The notes: generated by a model not told the origin, from the sequence alone. Shown: positions 43,090 through 55,976, counted from the stretch's first letter. The stretch: 64,000 nucleotides of DNA from Posidonia oceanica (GCA_037176725.1 JAZBRS010000049.1:17006001-17070000), one strand, 5' to 3'. A program made the numbers and translations.

Positions 43090-44694
43090 TGTAGACACCT
43101 TGATTTGGCACCTTCCGGAGGTGCTTGCTCGGGATGCGGCATGGCGGGCCCTACCTTTTCACCCCAAACCAAACCTTAAACCTGGCCAAACCTTCAATCC
43201 TACCCTAAAACACCTAAACACACCAGCCTTCAACATCCCAACCCCATTTGATGGTCCTACACTCAAGAAATAGGCCCAGAATCCAAGAGAGCAGACCCTA
43301 TTTAGGACCCCTGCAGGTTTGTCTCGCGGATTGGTCTTGCGGGTTTCTCCCGTGGTTTTCCCTATGCCAGTGGCTCCGACAGTTGAGGATTGATTGGTCC
43401 ATTCACACATGGAACACTTGATTCTCGCTCCCCATTGGCCCTCGCGGATCTGGACATGTTCCTCGACTTCTTTGGGCCATCAAGCTCCCTTTTGCAAACC
43501 AATTTCCCATCCAATCCCCTACAACTAATCTCACTGGCCATTTGAATCTCAGATTTGCACGAGTGGCATCCATGCAACGTCCACCACAATAAAGCAGTAC
43601 CAACACCGTCCTCGTGGCCCCCGGTGGCCTCCTGGTTGCTCCTCCTGGTCGCCCCACCATCTCCAGCAAACTAGCTCCCACAGCAGCCCTTTCTCGCTGA
43701 CCAATCCTTTCTTCTCTGGTGAGAACACACACCATTCGCCGCAACCCATTGTAACTCATTACCTAGAGCCAAACCTGCATCTCCCAGGCCTTCCTTTCAC
43801 ACTACTAGCAATCTCCCCACGGCCCCGCGCCGCCGTGAGCCACCGCAGCCCGGTCGAGTTTCTGCCGAACCCATTCATTGTAACTCCACCGCCGGTCAAC
43901 ACATCTCGATGCAACCACAGTGCTACCCCTCCAAGCAACTCTCGGACGACCACCAGCCACCCTCGAGTGCATCCCAGCTCCGCACAGCCTCCACCGTCGC
44001 GTCTCGCATCTACGCCACTGGAGCAACCACCACTGCAAACACCCAGCGTCGGGAGCATCACCCATTCGCGGGTCAACGCACCCCTGATTCTCGTAGTAGC
44101 TCCCTCTTGCTTAATTGCCTGATAATTGCACATTTTATATCGATTTTTCCAGTGTTTTCAACTGCTTGCATCTCTTCTTCTTCGGCAGCAGCTTCGCCGG
44201 CCGTGCAAGGCCATTGGCCGTTGAGCACGGTTGGGGGGCCACTGCCTCACTTGCATTGCATTCCTACCTCTCCCCTCGACCTCGCCACGACGCCCTAGCA
44301 GGGGTTTGAGCCCGCAGCCGCCGACTCGACTCGTGGTCGGCGAGCATTCGGCTAGCTCTGGTGGGCTCGACAGGAAGGGGGACTGGACACATGTTTTGTT
44401 GTTTTCTACATCTAGCATTGTTCCCTGGACCTTCCTCAACCTCACCCAACCATCACTGAGAGTCGCGGCGGTGTCCCGTGTCCTCCCGGCCTTCTTCAGG
44501 GCCGGTGACTATCTTCGATTTCGGCAGTGTTGAGCTGAGGTGGAGGGTAGGATCCGATGGTCTTTTCTCTGTTTCAATTGCATGTCTATGTTCAATGGTA
44601 TGCCATCTTGCTCTATGGATGTTTAGTTGCTTGTTTCACACTTGTTTACATAGCTAAATTGAGAGATGAAGTTCGCGGCCAGGCAGTCAGATAG
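43090..44694 (+). repeat. LTR-B, diverged relative of the LARD-A LTR (truncated by Gypsy-2)
   Basis: Starts TGTAGACACCTTGATTTGG and follows the LARD-A LTR in landmarks (CTTCCGGAGG..GCTTGCTCGG, CCATTGGCCGTTGAGCACGGTT) but is clearly diverged. It is interrupted at 44694 by Gypsy-2, about two thirds of the way through, so the rest should lie right of the window. It is preceded by pyrimidine-rich gag sequence, not a PPT, so it is more likely a separate insertion (5' or solo LTR) than the 3' LTR of LARD-A. Confidence 0.7.
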
Positions 44695-45379
44695 TGTAGT
44701 AATCCCAATCAGAATTAGGTCTACTATTAGCAGCTATGTCCAAGGAGGAGGGCTCAACTCGAAAACACTTAAAACAGAGGAGAAAAGATAAGAAAAGAAG
44801 AAGATAAGACAATTCAGAGTCGCCACCGTGTCTATTATCGGGAGACAAGGAAAACTGGGGGCAATGCGTGAGTTAACACGCAAAACCAAGCAAAAGATGC
44901 AATGCAAAGCAATGCAAAAGAAAACAAATGCAAATGAATGCAAATGAGATGACTCATGCCTAGGATAAGGGCGATATGGTCATTGCGGGCCAAAAGACTG
45001 GGCAAGGACTCCTGTTACATGCGGGGAAGGTGTTAGGCACCCCCGACACGCCCGAGAATCGGTCTTTCTAGGCTTACGCTCGCATACGCAGGGAAATGCA
45101 AGTTTGAATGCCTAAATGCCAATGAATGCCTGAATGAATGCTCATAGGTGTGCTCTAAGTGGTGGGATGCAATGCAGGAAAGTAAACATGCAGTATAAGT
45201 GCTCAGTAGCGCTGTCTGTGTTCCGAACCGAGCGAAACCTGGCTCGTGAGAACTCTAGGCAGTAAGCATCATTGTCCTATATGCAAATGCAGACGGAAAA
45301 GCAAAACGGCAGTAAAACCAAGCAATGCAGGCGACATGCAAGAGAAAACGACATAAGACATGCAAAACGATATGAGAAA

Positions 45380-45715
45380 CAGAAGCGGCACGCGAAACGG
45401 TGCGAGAAAAAAGATCGGCACATGAAACGATACAAGAAAGCAAAGCGGGCATGCAAAACGGTGCCAAAAACAGAGCGGGCACATGAAACGGTGCCAAAAG
45501 CAAAGCGGGCACGCGAAACGGTGCCAAAACAGAGCGGGCACGCGAAACGGTGCCAAAAGCAAAGCAGGCACGCGAAACGGCGCCAAAAACAGAGCGGGCA
45601 TGCAAAACGGTGCCAAAAACAGAGCGGGCACGCAAAACGGTGCCAAAAACAGAGCGGGCACGCGAAATGGTGCCATGAGCGAAGCGGGCACACAAAATGG
45701 TGCCAAAGCAGGCGA
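45380..45715 (-). repeat. 30-bp minisatellite inside Gypsy-2 LTR
   Basis: About eleven units of GGGCACGCGAAACGGTGCCA plus AAAACAGAGC with a strict 30-bp period from 45450 to 45700. It is more regular than the Gypsy-1 version, suggesting recent homogenisation. Confidence 0.92.
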
Positions 45716-46849
45716 AATAAAGTATCGATAAAACCATGCAGATGCAAATGCAAAGAAAAAGGGCAGGGGAAGCGAAAGGGAAGTAAATAGCGCAAGTGTG
45801 AGAACAAGCGCCGTTTAAAGACCACGCAAAGTAGGTGTGAAGACCTACAAAGGGGAAGGGAAGCAAGTGGAAGGATTACCACTGTTTTGTGACTGTTTCC
45901 CACCAAAATGTCCCACAATGTGTCTCGCACGTTGCCAAGAGCTCGCTATGCGATCGGATCGTGGGAAAGGGGGAAGAAAGTCGCAGTTAGTGGTGAATCC
46001 AGGGGAAACGTAACACAAAACACTGAGAGTACGCGAAAAGAGGAAGCAGAGTTGATAGATAAGAAGAGAAAGTCTTATTCTACATGCTCGAGAAACCAGA
46101 AAGCAAAAACAATGCATGGAATGCAAATAGTGTGCAAATGAATGCTGTGTAAAGGTTCAAGAGGACTTACCTTGGAAATCTGAAGCCTGATCTGAAATCT
46201 GCTTGGTCCATGCTGAAGAGTGTTCCGCCGGGGTCGTCCAGGTAGCTTGGTTGAGAAGATCCACGGCCGGATCTGAAGATATCCCAGCTTCAAGGCAGAG
46301 GGGCCAGAACAGGGGAGAAGAATGGATCTAGGTGTACAGGAGGTCCTAGGGGTGTGCAAAACAGGTCCTCCTATGTAAATGGGAGCTAAGAATGCTTAAG
46401 TGTGTGTAAGGAATGCTAAATGCAAGAATGCATGAGTGCAATGCATGCAAAATGCAAGAAAAAACTTAGGGATGATTTTTCAGAAAACTGAGGACTTATA
46501 TGTAATTTTTGAAAAAGTGGAGGTCTAAATGCAAGGGTTTTGAAAAGCTGGGGGCTTTTATGCAAAGTTTTTGAAAAAAGGAGGGTCTGAATGCAATTTT
46601 ACAAAATGCAGGGCTCAAAATGCAATTTTTCAAGATAGACATGCATCAGGACAAGTTTTGAAATCATATGGTGAATTGGCATGCAATTTTGAAATCAACA
46701 GGGTCCATAATGCAATTTTTTCAGCAAAACTGGGGTCTGAGTGGTCTGGGAATGCAAACAGGGGACCTATATGCAATTTTTCAAATATGCAGGGTCTAAA
46801 ATGCAATTTTATAAGCAAAACATGCATTTAAATGATTTTTATAAGCAGG

Positions 46850-47090
46850 CAGAGGACTTATATGCAATGTTCAAATCATGCAGGGTCAAAAATGCAATTT
46901 TATAAGCGAAATATGCATTTAAATGACAGGTAGAGGACTTATATGCAATTTTCAAATCATGTAGGGTCAAAAATGCAATTTTATAAGCAAAATATACATT
47001 TAAATGACAGGCAGAGGACTTATATGCACTTTTCAAATCATGTAGGGTCAAAAATGCAATTTTATAAGCAAAATATGCATTTAAATGTAT
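46850..47090 (-). repeat. 81-bp tandem repeat in Gypsy-2 LTR
   Basis: Three nearly identical units, starting AGAGGACTTATATGCA at 46851, 46932 and 47013. Each includes TCAAAAATGCAATTTTATAA and ends ATTTAAATGACAG. The Gypsy-1 LTR has only degenerate relatives of this unit (about 370-640), so the run expanded in this lineage. Confidence 0.9.
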
Positions 47091-50000
47091 GCTGTGCATG
47101 ATGAAGGACCTATATGCAAAAATCAGATAATATGAGGGAAATGATGCAATATAGTAAGATAAATTGAAAAATAAAGACCTAAGTTAACAGATCAGGGGAC
47201 TAAACTGTAAATATAGAAAACAGCAGGGACTAAAAATGCAATTTATCAAGGTAAAATTAAAGCATTAAATTAGATTAACTACTGAGGGACTAACATGCAA
47301 TAATAGAAAGCTAGAGGGCTAGAACTTAAACAAAATACTGAAGAGAAGCATTGTAGAAGGACTAACATGTAATTAGGCAGTTTTTAGATTTTTCATGCAA
47401 TATCATATGATTTTAATACGAAATTAAATGAATGATGAACAGAAGCAGGACTGGAAAGCAAATAAGTAAAAACAGAGACCGAAAATGCAATATTTGGTAA
47501 AATAAACATGCTAAGCTAAAATAAAGCTACAGTAACCAGAAGAAAAACCAGGCACTGTAGCAAAATGCTACTAGTGCCTAGAGAAGGGGAGAGGGGGTGC
47601 TGGAGAGGCGGAGACGCAGCGGCGATGCTCTTCGGAGCTCGACGGAGGTCTAGGCTGCGTCGGGGAGCGGCGGCAGGGCTCGGAGCAAGCCGGAGAAGAT
47701 GTCGGAGCACTATAGAGTTGTCCGGAGGTGGAGCAGACGGGAGCGGCGACGTCGTGGCATTCTGAGGCCACCGGAGCACTCCTGGAGGTCATGCGGTTCA
47801 CGGGGGATGGTCGGCGACTGGTTCTGCAGCTGGAGCGGCGATCCGAGCTCAGAGCTCGCCGGAGAAGAAGGAGTCGCCGGCGACGACGACTCAGAGCAGG
47901 AGGGGGTAGAACCTAGAACTAAGGACCGGAAAAGCATGCTGGAACGAAAGCTAACCTAAAGGGAAGAAGCGGTACCTGTTCTGCTGGCTGAGATGCTCCC
48001 CCGACGTCAGGCGATTCGGAGCTTGCCGGCGGTGATCGTCTGGTCGCTGCAGCTGTTGTCGACAACTCGGGAGCGGTGTGATCGACTCAGTGAAGTCTTC
48101 CGGAGCTCGCTGGATCTCTGAAACGAAGCTTTGCAGACCGGAGCAGAGATTCACTTCTGTGGGTTCACAGAAGATGGCCGGAGGTGGGGGTGGTGATGTA
48201 CTGCCCTCTGGATCAGTTGGAGGGCTCAGGCGAGCTTCTGGGGGTCTGGTGAAGGTGTGTGGATGCTTGGAAGGGTTGGTTATGGACTGGAGAGGAAGAT
48301 AGGTCGTCGGGTGGATTTCTGGCAAAATTGGCCACAGGTGTTTGTGGTGGAGTAATCGGGCTGTGAGGGGGGAGAAGGCTAGAGGCCTGGTGGTCTGAGA
48401 TGATGGTGTTCTGGGGAGTAGGATGCTGAAGTTTGGGTGGATTTGGTGAGCTGTGGGGTTGAGAATTTTGGAGAAGGGGGAGTTGGATTGATGCTGTGTT
48501 TCAGAGTGACTGGGGGTGAAATGCTGGGTGGAATTGGGTGAGGAATGGAGGGCTGAGGTGGTGGAGTTCTGGGTGAGATTGGGGGATGAATTGCGAATGG
48601 TTCGGGTGGAGATGGAAGCTCTGGTTTCAGTGGAAAGATGGAGGAGCAAGAGCTGAGTGTTGGCAGAGGAAGAAGGAGAAGATTCGGATGCTCTCGGGGC
48701 TCAGGATTCTCTCACTCTCTCCTGGATGACCAAAGGTGACGAAGAGGAGGTGAAGGGGAGGCTTTATGCAACTGGAGGATTGAGTGAGGCACGGTGGTTT
48801 CAAATTCTCCACCGGTGGGAGCTGCTGTTGCTGGTAGTGAAGGACGGCGAGGGGACTGGCATTAATTGCCCCGGAGATGCCGCTGAGATGGAAGAGAGGA
48901 TGGAGCGAGCTAGAGCTGGTGGGATCGAGGGGGAAGAATTGAATTTGAAGTTTGAAGAGAAGGAGGGAGTCGGCTGGCGGGAGATAACTGAGGAGGAAGA
49001 AGAAGAAGAAGGAGGGAAGAAGAGGGGGAAGGCAACCGTGGGCCGGGCTGCGCGCGGAGAAAAGGAAAAAAAAGAAAGAAAGAAGAGAAGGATGGAGGGG
49101 AGACGGGCCGGACTGGGCCCAGGAAAGAAGAAAGAAAAAATAGAAAGAAAGGAAGAAAGAAAGGGGGAAGAGAAAGGAGAGAAATAAAATAGGCAAAAAT
49201 GAAATAAAATAAAATAAAAAATAGGAAAGGTTTTTAGAGTGATTGTGTTTTAAGTTAGGACTTTGATTAAGTTTTTTTTTTAGTGATTGTTTTTGATTAG
49301 TTAATTAGGTTTAAAGAGGTTTAGTTTTGATTAGGGTTTTTAGGGTTTTGTTTATTTTGATTTGTTTTTGATTTTGATTAAATGTTTGTTAAGCCTTTTA
49401 AGTTGTTTTTAATTAGGTTTTTCGTGTTAAGTACTTGGGATGTTAATTAGGATTTTTAAAGTTTGTTTTTAAATTAATTGGAGTGAATTTTAGATTTTTG
49501 ATTTTAGTCCTTTTTGCTTAAGTCTTTTTTGATTTGTTTTTGGTTTTTGTTTGTTGAGTTCTTTTAATTAATTTTTTTTTAATTAAGGTTTTCTTGTTAA
49601 GTTTTCAGTTAAGTGTTCTTAAATTTTGATTGTTTGTTTTCATTATTTAAGTTTTTGAATTGTTCTTTTTAGATTTGTTAGGTTTCTCTTTTCCTTAATT
49701 AGTTGTCTTGGCATTTTTTAAAATTGTTTTCCTTTCTTTTTAGGAATTGTTTTTGATTGTTTTTAGTAAGGTTCTTACTTTTGTTTGTTTTGGTTACATT
49801 TTAGTTTTTTTTCTTGATTTTACAGCATTTTGTTTCGGTTTGTTTTGCATTTTTTAAGTTGCATTCTTGATTTTCCATTTTGGCTAGATTTAGTTAGGTT
49901 TCAGTTTTCAATTGTTTGTTTAATGTTTTTAATTATTTTTCTTAGGGTTTTGGTTTGTTTTCCTTTTGTTTCAGAGTTTTGAAGGTTTTTAAGGATTTTT

Positions 50001-50693
50001 TAGGGATTTAGTAAGAGAAAGGGAAAGAAAATTAAAAGGAAGAAGAAAAGGGAGAAATGGAGGAATAAATAGGAAAGAGAGGAGCTGAAAGAAAATAATT
50101 TTTTGAAAATCAAAGAAAATGGTAAAAATAAGATAAAAATAGGAATAAGATAGAGAACAGATAGAAGCACAAGGGGGCCCACAGCCAGGCAAGAAAGAGG
50201 GAGAAAAGGGGGTGAAAAGAAGGAGGATAATCAGGAGAGAGGAGAGAGAAAAGAATAATCTAGGAGAGAGAAAAGGATAATTTGGGTAAATGGAGGGTTT
50301 AGGGGTTTTGAAAAGGGGTGAAAATTGAGGAGTGTGTAGCCTAGGGTCTCTAGTGTTCTTCCTAGGGTTTGGGTTTGGATTTAGGAAGGTTTTGGAAGGG
50401 TTTTGAGGTGTAGAAAAAGGGTAGTTTTACCTAGGTTTTCTAGGGTTTTTTGGAGTGGTTTTGGGTTGGAAATTTCTAAGGATTTGGGTGGGTTTGTTAA
50501 GTTGGGAATGGTGGGTTTTCCTATGATTTTTGGGTAAGTTTTGGGTTAGGGAAAGGGGTGTAAGCTTAGGTCAAGTTTGGACTTGTTATGAAGGGTAAGA
50601 TGAAAAGGAATGGTGTGGTTTGACCTAGGTTTGTATCCAGAAGTCACCAGAGAACTCCAACTGATTCAAGTCTGTCAAAATGGGGTGTCAACA

Positions 50694-50706
50694 GATGCCC
50701 CTCCCT
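50694..50706 (-). promoter_or_regulatory. Gypsy-2 polypurine tract
   Basis: Minus-strand AGGGAGGGGCATC touches the LTR start TGTTGACACC at 50693. Identical to the Gypsy-1 tract. Confidence 0.82.
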
Positions 50707-51255
50707 GAGCGAGGTCAAGCGAAGCGAGACTGCTGCTCAAGATTGACAGGACACCCCATCTGACCGACGGGAGCAGAGGTTTGCTATGGGCGTGAGCTAC
50801 TTATTCGGCGGATGCACCGAAAATCGTAGCCCGTTGCCGCAATGCAAGGATGCAGGTGTAGATGGATGAGATGCAAAGTATGTAATGCATGCTAATGCAA
50901 ATGCAATGCAAATGTTAGTACAGAAGTTAGTGCAGCTAGAATGCTGATGCAGCAGAAAATGATGGTGATGCTGGACTAGTATGCAGTGCTAGAAAGGTAA
51001 AGGTGCAAAAGGGGGATGCAAGAGAAGAGTGCTAAAAAAGAAAACGCGATGTGGCGCAAAAGACTCGGTAGGCAGGCCAAATTTGCGCGACAAGGTGAGA
51101 AAGAAAAGTGCAGCTTGTCCCTGCCCGGGAGCAAGCTAGCAAAAAGAGTGCGAGGGGAGGGAGGCCGACTCTCCGATCGCAGAGGGATGTGGGACTTTGC
51201 TTTCCTGGGGCAAAGTCACGCGAAGAGGGTGATAACGTGTCGGGCTTATCGGCCG

Positions 51256-52204
51256 GATAGTTTACGGTACTATCAACCGGAAGTGATAGTTTACGGACTT
51301 ATCAACCGAAAGCGATAGTTTACGGACCTATCAACCGGAAGCAGTTGTGAGTGATAGTTACTGGATATCAGCCGTATAACATGGTTGTGTAGGATAGTTT
51401 ACGGTCCTATCAACCGGGAGCGATAGTTTATGGGCCTATCAACCGAGAGCGTTAGTTTATGGACCTATCAACCGGGAGCGATAGTTTACGGTCCTATCAA
51501 CCGGAAGCACAATCCATGAGTGATAGTTACTGGATATCAGCCGTATAACGCAAATGCCAGAGAATGATAGTTTACAGTCCTATCAATCGGGAGCAATAGT
51601 TTACGGGCCTATCAACCGAGAGCGATAGTTTACGGGCCTATCAACCGGGAGTGATAGTTTACGGGCCTATCAACTGGAAAGGGCATTTGCGAGTGATAGT
51701 TACTGGATATTAGCCGTATAACATGATTGGCGCAGCGATAGTTTACGGACCTATCAACCGGGAGCGATAGTTTACGGACCTATCAACCGGGAGCGATAGT
51801 TTACGGGCCTATCAACCGGGAGCGATAGTTTACGGTCCTATCAACCGGAAGCACAATCCATGAGTGATAGTTACTGGATATCAGCCGTATAACGTAAATG
51901 CCAGAGAATGATAGTTTACGGTCCTATCAATCGGGAGCGATAGTTTACGGTCCTATCAACCGGAACATGCAATTGCAAGGGACAGTTACTGGATGTCAGC
52001 CGTATAACGTAATTGCAAGTGATAGTTTCGAATATCAGCCAAGGATGAGTTTTGGATCATCAGCCAGAGAATGATAGTTTACGGCCCTATCAACCGGAAA
52101 GTGCAATTACGAGAGACAGTTACTGGATGTCAGCCGTATAACACAACTGCGAGCTGGATAAGACACCAGCCCGAGATGATAGTTTACCGTCCTATCAACC
52201 GGAA
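51256..52204 (-). repeat. Hairpin minisatellite array A of Gypsy-2
   Basis: The same 29-bp units as Gypsy-1 4788-5680, GATAGTTTACGG(T/G/A)CCTATC then AACCGG(G/A)AGC, with interspersed GATAGTTACTGGATATCAGC units. Length and position relative to the PPT are conserved although unit order differs. Confidence 0.9.
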
Positions 52205-52300
52205 AGAGCAGAGATTGATTGATTGAAGATTGATTGATTGATTGATGATTGATATTGATAAGAAAGAGAGGATTGATTGATATTGATAAGAAAAAGAGAG

Positions 52301-52868
52301 TGATAAGATATCAGACTTATCGGCCGGCAAAGGGAAAGGGGTGATAAGATATCGGACTTATCGGTCGGCAAATGAATAAAAGAATAGAATGATAAGATAT
52401 CGGACTTATCGGCTGGCAAAGAGGGGATAAGGGAAGTGATAAGATATCGGACTTATCAGCTGGCAAAGGGAAAGAGATGATAAGATATCGGACTTATCGG
52501 CTAGCAAATGAATAAAAGAATAGAATGATAAGATATCGGACTTATCGGCCGGCAAAGAGGAGATGAACGAATGATAAGATATCGGACTTATCGGCCGGCA
52601 AAGGGAAAGAGATGATAAGATATCGGACTTATCGGCCGGCAAATGAATGAAAGAATAGAATGATAAGATATCGGACGTATCGGCCGACAAAGGGAAAGAG
52701 ATGATAAGATATCGGACTTATCGGCCAGCAAATGAATGAAAGAATAGAATGATAAGATATCGGACTTATCGGCCGACAAAGGGAGGATAAGGGAAGTGAT
52801 AAGATATCGGACTTATCGGCCAGCAAAGGGAAAGAGATGATAAGATATCGGACTTATCGGCTGGCAAA
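52301..52868 (-). repeat. Hairpin minisatellite array B of Gypsy-2 (13 units)
   Basis: Thirteen GATAAGATATCGGACTTATC-type cores with the same three linker types as Gypsy-1. One core is mutated in its stem (GACGTATC at about 52674). Confidence 0.92.
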
Positions 52869-53409
52869 TGAATGGGTTTCGTGAGAGCGAATCATCTCAT
52901 GATACCAGGAATACCATGAGGGAAAGAGAGGGAGAATGATACCAAGGGGCGATCGAAAGATGCCCCTGGTATCAGGATGATACCAGGGGTTGGCCAACGC
53001 GTCCTTGGCATCGAAAGCAGAGGATGAAGACAAAACTGTCGTGTTTGCCAGACGAGTAGTTTGGGGTACCAGCCCAAAGATGATGACAGGTTGATGGACC
53101 TATCGTCGAGCAGTTGGGGGTGCTAGCCCGCTGATGAAGATCCGGATAACGGTGCCCGGTAGCTTGTTCGCTCAGACGTCATGGGTCGGCAGTTGGGTTG
53201 ACTGATGAGGACTTTTCCCGCGGTGTTTGGCAGCAAGTCTGGCTAGGGGCCCTGCAGATGTGATTGATATGATGATGTATGCACTTGAAGCAGTTTTGAA
53301 ATGCAAATAGGTGGCTCAGAACGCCTTTGTATTGATTGAACTTGATTACATGCCTTTGACAGGCCAAAAGTTTACAGCAGAAAGATAAGCAGACAACTAC
53401 ATAGACGCT
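52869..53409 (-). other. Non-coding spacer of Gypsy-2
   Basis: Counterpart of 6339-6873, with GATACCA motifs at 52900-53000. No coding sequence seen. Confidence 0.6.
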
Positions 53410-54611
53410 CTAGTCGGTCCTGGCTTTCTTCGCCTTTTTGGAGTCAGGGAACTAAGGAGCGCTAGGAGGTATCTCACTGATGGGCCAGAAAGCTTATACC
53501 TCCGACAAATATTCGGGAGTGCACCCCGAGCCTTGTGCAGATGCCAGGTCAGTGGACCGCAATCCATGCTGCATGAGATCGGCCAGTTTTGCAGTAGCAG
53601 ATGCTGTCCCGTAAGGATATGCTTGAAGTAGCTTCGGAGCTGTGCTGTCTATGAAGGCGCCCTGCTAGAGTCCGAACTGCCGCATGACCCGGATGGGGTG
53701 GTACTCCACGCCCCTAGTGAATCCAGGCAGCACCACGAGTTGCGCGTCGCGGATATTGAAGAAGATAGTGAAGGGCTCAGCCACAGACGGGATGATGCGT
53801 CAGGTGACGGTGTCGTTCGTCAGCTCAGATAACTTATTGTATTCCTCAGGGACCTTCTGGATTGTCTTGGCATGGCCGCTATTGCAGTATGTTTCAATAA
53901 TGTGGCCCCGGGGGTGCAGCAAGTCCAGTTCAAGATGTGCAGCTAGCCAGATCTGTACTAGCACTCCGCAGCCGTGGAAGTGGCGGCAGCGGTGGGAGAT
54001 GCGGTCCAGTCCGCAGTATGTTCAGCCAGGACAACTGGTGCCAGGTCGATCTGCCTAGTCACCGCAACAAGTGCGATTTCAGTAATTTCCATCGCGACTG
54101 TCATCCGGCCGTGAGTGAAGATCAGCTCTCCCAGAAATTGGGTGACAAATCCCCAAAGCCACAAGTCATCTCCGAGTTCAGCACGCTTGTCTATGATTTC
54201 ATCAAAGTAGTGCAAGCACAGCATGGGCGCGGGGCCGCTGGTGCAGATCATTCTTTGCTGGCACTTGTCAATAGATAGTCTAGATAACTTGCAGAGGACC
54301 GCTATCTATCTATCAAGCCTCATGAAAATGGGTGATCCCATCAGCCGGGAGAAGCCACAGATGCGGCACACCTCTTCCAGAGTAGGTGTCAGTTCAGTTC
54401 TTCCGAAGCGGAAGACATGGTGCGCCGGCTTCCAGGATCTTGCGGTGGCTTAGAGGAGATGGCGACTCACTTCGACATCAGCCGCTTTCAGTAGCTTTGT
54501 AGGTATGCCCCAGAGGCGCAGCTTCTCGCAGTCTTTCAGAGTAAGCTTGCCAATCCAGCCCCGCAGGGCTTCAGAACAGTGCACTGGGGTTTCAAGAGTT
54601 GGATATCCCAT
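53410..54611 (-). pseudogene. DUF7745-like ORF of Gypsy-2, frameshifted
   Basis: Collinear with the Gypsy-1 ORF from ATG at 54609-54611 to the TAG at 53410-53412. The length is not a multiple of three. One clear frame remains (54251-53958, with LHYFDEIIDKRAELGDDLW and LGELIFTHGRMTVAMEI), and it loses frame near 54015 where Gypsy-1 reads LAETYCGQNCISHRC. The Gypsy-1 C-terminal region is recognisable at 53410-53830 with several stops. At the sites of both Gypsy-1 nonsense codons this copy is not equally damaged, so the two copies decayed separately. Confidence 0.6.
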
Positions 54612-55976
54612 GGCGCAGGCCGCAGGGGTATAGGCAGATGTTGCAGAGCTTGAAGTTACCTATTATCAATACTGCAGATAGTCAGATTACACAGGCATAT
54701 AATCTTTTGTAGAAAGAAGAATCTGAGACTGATAAAGCAGTTCAACCATGTATTCAGCAGTTAATATCAGAGTAAAATAGCTAAACAATCATAAGTAGGA
54801 AAGATCTGTAGCAGTCATGTTGACACGGGGGCAAGGACTGGCAGGAGATCCGGATCAGCGTAGCTCGAGCGATGTCAACGCATGCTTGGCAAGGAGTACT
54901 GTCTCAGGGCCGTAGCGAGTTGCAGAGCGGGACAATTGATAGGAAGGAAAGGATGATTGAAGATGCATGCATGCATGATGCAGGTTGGTGTGCTTAAGAG
55001 ATGATTAGTATACTTTGGTGCCCTCAGCATACGGAGTGCTTTGGTGCCTGCTGCAGAGGAAAGGAGTGATCCTCGACTCACTGGGCCCTACTCGGACTCT
55101 TAGCTTGCTGGTGGCACTCTGGAATGGTTGTTGGCAGTATACAGGTGGTGGTGTGGTGAGGACAGGCTACCTGCCGAGCTCTCAGGACCTACACCTATTC
55201 TTTCTGCTCTCTTGTTTTTTTGATTTCTCCCTCATGGGTATGCAGTCTTTCTCTGCCCCTAGCCAGGAGATGGTAAGTGTTTGTTTTTGGAGGGAAATGG
55301 TAGATCCTTTTGCTTACACCCTTGGGTTCCTTGTAAGGTACGGGGGGGGATGATGTTGCTTGTATTTTTGGGCTGAATCTTGCCATTTTTCTTTTCTTCC
55401 CTTTTTTCTTTTCTTCTCTTGCTTTTCCTCCCCCTTTTTTTTGGTTTTTGTTCTATCTCTTTTTTGTTTGTTTGATTTCTTTTTCTCCCTTTTTTTTTTC
55501 TTTTCTTTGCTTGCTTTTTCTCCCTTTTTTTTTGTTTTTGTCCTATTTTCTTTTTCTTTTTTTTTTTGCTTGTTTGATTTCTCTCTTCTCCTTTTTTTTT
55601 TCACAGGCCTTTGCTATCCCCATTTTGGTGGCACAAGAAGGGTGTTTGGGTTGTAATGGATGTGGGCTTTGGGTCTGCTATGTGATGGGTAGAAGGAGCA
55701 AGGTTAGATTGCACACCCCTATCTCTAGGGCCGGCTTCTGTCTTCGTCTTCTGTTCCTTGGATGTGCCCAAGCCTAGATGTCTATTCTCACTTTTTTTCA
55801 ACTCACATCCTAACATTTTTCCTCCCTCAGAGGTGTATGTCCTTACGAGTTTAGGCAGTTCGCCTGTCCTGTTTGGTGGTGACTCCCTCACATACTAAGG
55901 CGTCTAAGTAGTGCCGGGTGAGGCAGGCAAGCACTTCCGATTTTCATCATCGGGCAAAAGATGCAATATGCGACTT
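54612..55976 (-). other. Non-coding spacer of Gypsy-2 with expanded purine tract
   Basis: No coding sequence recognised. The plus strand at about 55380-55605 is a long C/T run (A/G-rich in the element RNA), roughly 225 bp compared with 130 bp in Gypsy-1. Lys-rich or Phe/Leu-rich ORFs there are artefacts. Confidence 0.6.

Larger units (their letters stand above)
44695..50693 (-). repeat. Gypsy-2 3' LTR (5999 bp)
   Basis: Element orientation: TGTTGACACC (50693) to GGGATTACTACA (44695). The sub-regions equal those of the Gypsy-1 LTR: PBS-like CGGTGGCGACTCTG (about 44816-44829), conserved CTAACACCTTCCCCG box (about 45010-45040), 30-bp minisatellite, ATGCAATTTT repeats with an 81-bp tandem run, GC-rich block (47560-48100), purine zone (48990-49190) and T-rich zone (49240-49980). 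It is visibly more diverged from the Gypsy-1 LTRs than those are from each other. Confidence 0.92.

Noticed and set aside
47951..49196. Minus-strand ORFs of 232 and 189 codons in the Gypsy-2 LTR
   Set aside because: Ser/Thr/Pro-rich or Phe/Leu-rich composition only, no counterpart frame kept in the Gypsy-1 or solo LTRs.
55314..55604. Lys/Arg/Glu-rich ORF (also 8780-8983, 2443-2780 and 24118-24386)
   Set aside because: Arises from purine tracts; extreme low complexity and length variation between copies.
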